Assembly (NCBI GenBank): GCA_038025085.1
Contig: CM076151.1
Location: 7,631,001-7,695,000 of the forward strand
Reading direction: 5' to 3'
Length of the DNA: 64,000 nucleotides
Origin: Tetragonia tetragonoides
Lineage: Eukaryota > Streptophyta > Magnoliopsida > Caryophyllales > Aizoaceae
The notes under the pieces are model-generated. The model searched no databases. It had not been told where the DNA came from and worked only from the letters and a program-made list of their open reading frames with translations. Within the stretch, counting starts at the first letter, position 1. Each line of letters begins with the position of its first letter. Of this stretch, positions 63,723-64,000 are shown in pieces. The position numbers and the translations under genes are program-made.

Positions 63723-64000
63723 TGGTATCAGAGCATTGGTTGCTCAAAATCAATTCATGATCATCATCTCTGAATCATTTCTCTAATTCAATTCACAATT
63801 CGATCATTTGATTCGATTCATCATTTGATCCAGCTCATCTTTTCTCGAAGATTTTATCTTAGAGAAATCGATTCTTTAGATTTTTTTTCTTCGAGTAATT
63901 GATTTGTTTACATCAATTACTCAAGCTCATCAATTGATTCAGAGATTTCACAATTTTCTTCATCTTGATTCTAAAATCACAGAATCAAAAGTTCTTGATT

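Overview
The window is a stretch of nuclear DNA from a flowering plant, almost certainly a eudicot. It is AT-rich, genes are split by GT-AG introns with plant-type pyrimidine-rich acceptors, and the recognisable products are plant-specific (dehydrin, Casparian strip integrity factor peptide, SEC14-nodulin proteins). Spaces between genes are filled with plant transposon classes: CACTA, hAT, PIF/Harbinger, Mutator-like, Helitron, LINE, SINE, TRIM and Copia. The species cannot be fixed from the sequence alone.

Seven protein-coding genes are supported. From left to right: (1) IMPL2/HISN7-like histidinol-phosphate phosphatase, minus strand, 3' end beyond the left edge (1-3860); (2) a Y3SK2-type dehydrin, minus (4904-7162), with ABA-response elements upstream; (3) a RING-finger protein, minus, with a 32-nt mini-exon (9286-11690); (4) a short three-exon gene for a CIF-type sulfated signalling peptide, minus (24046-25296); its exons are too small to stand out as open frames; (5) a DnaJ protein with an X domain, minus, nine exons (36586-41753); (6) and (7) two SEC14-nodulin phosphatidylinositol-transfer paralogs that converge tail to tail (48497-54922 plus; 56113-59580 minus) and share most intron positions and exon sizes. 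I rebuilt all exons by hand from reading frame, splice sites and family similarity; reading phase is kept across every junction given.

Between the genes: 13-24 kb holds two CACTA elements, small hAT-like MITEs, SINEs and a 5'-truncated LINE with a clear target-site duplication. 25.9-26.5 kb is a TRIM element with an extra inverted LTR piece. 27.9-29.1 kb is a satellite of about 310 bp per unit. 29.5-35.7 kb is a head-to-tail pair of related Helitrons, one interrupted by another Helitron. 42.3-43.1 kb is a PIF/Harbinger MITE carrying a long TTA microsatellite. 45.5-46.9 kb and 51.3-52.3 kb are hAT-like elements with gene-like interiors, the second inside an intron of gene 6. The right edge enters a Copia LTR retrotransposon. 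The genes do not form one pathway; this is an ordinary gene-plus-repeat chromosome arm. The best points for follow-up are the CIF gene, the triplicated exon-1 splice-donor region in IMPL2, and the Helitron array.
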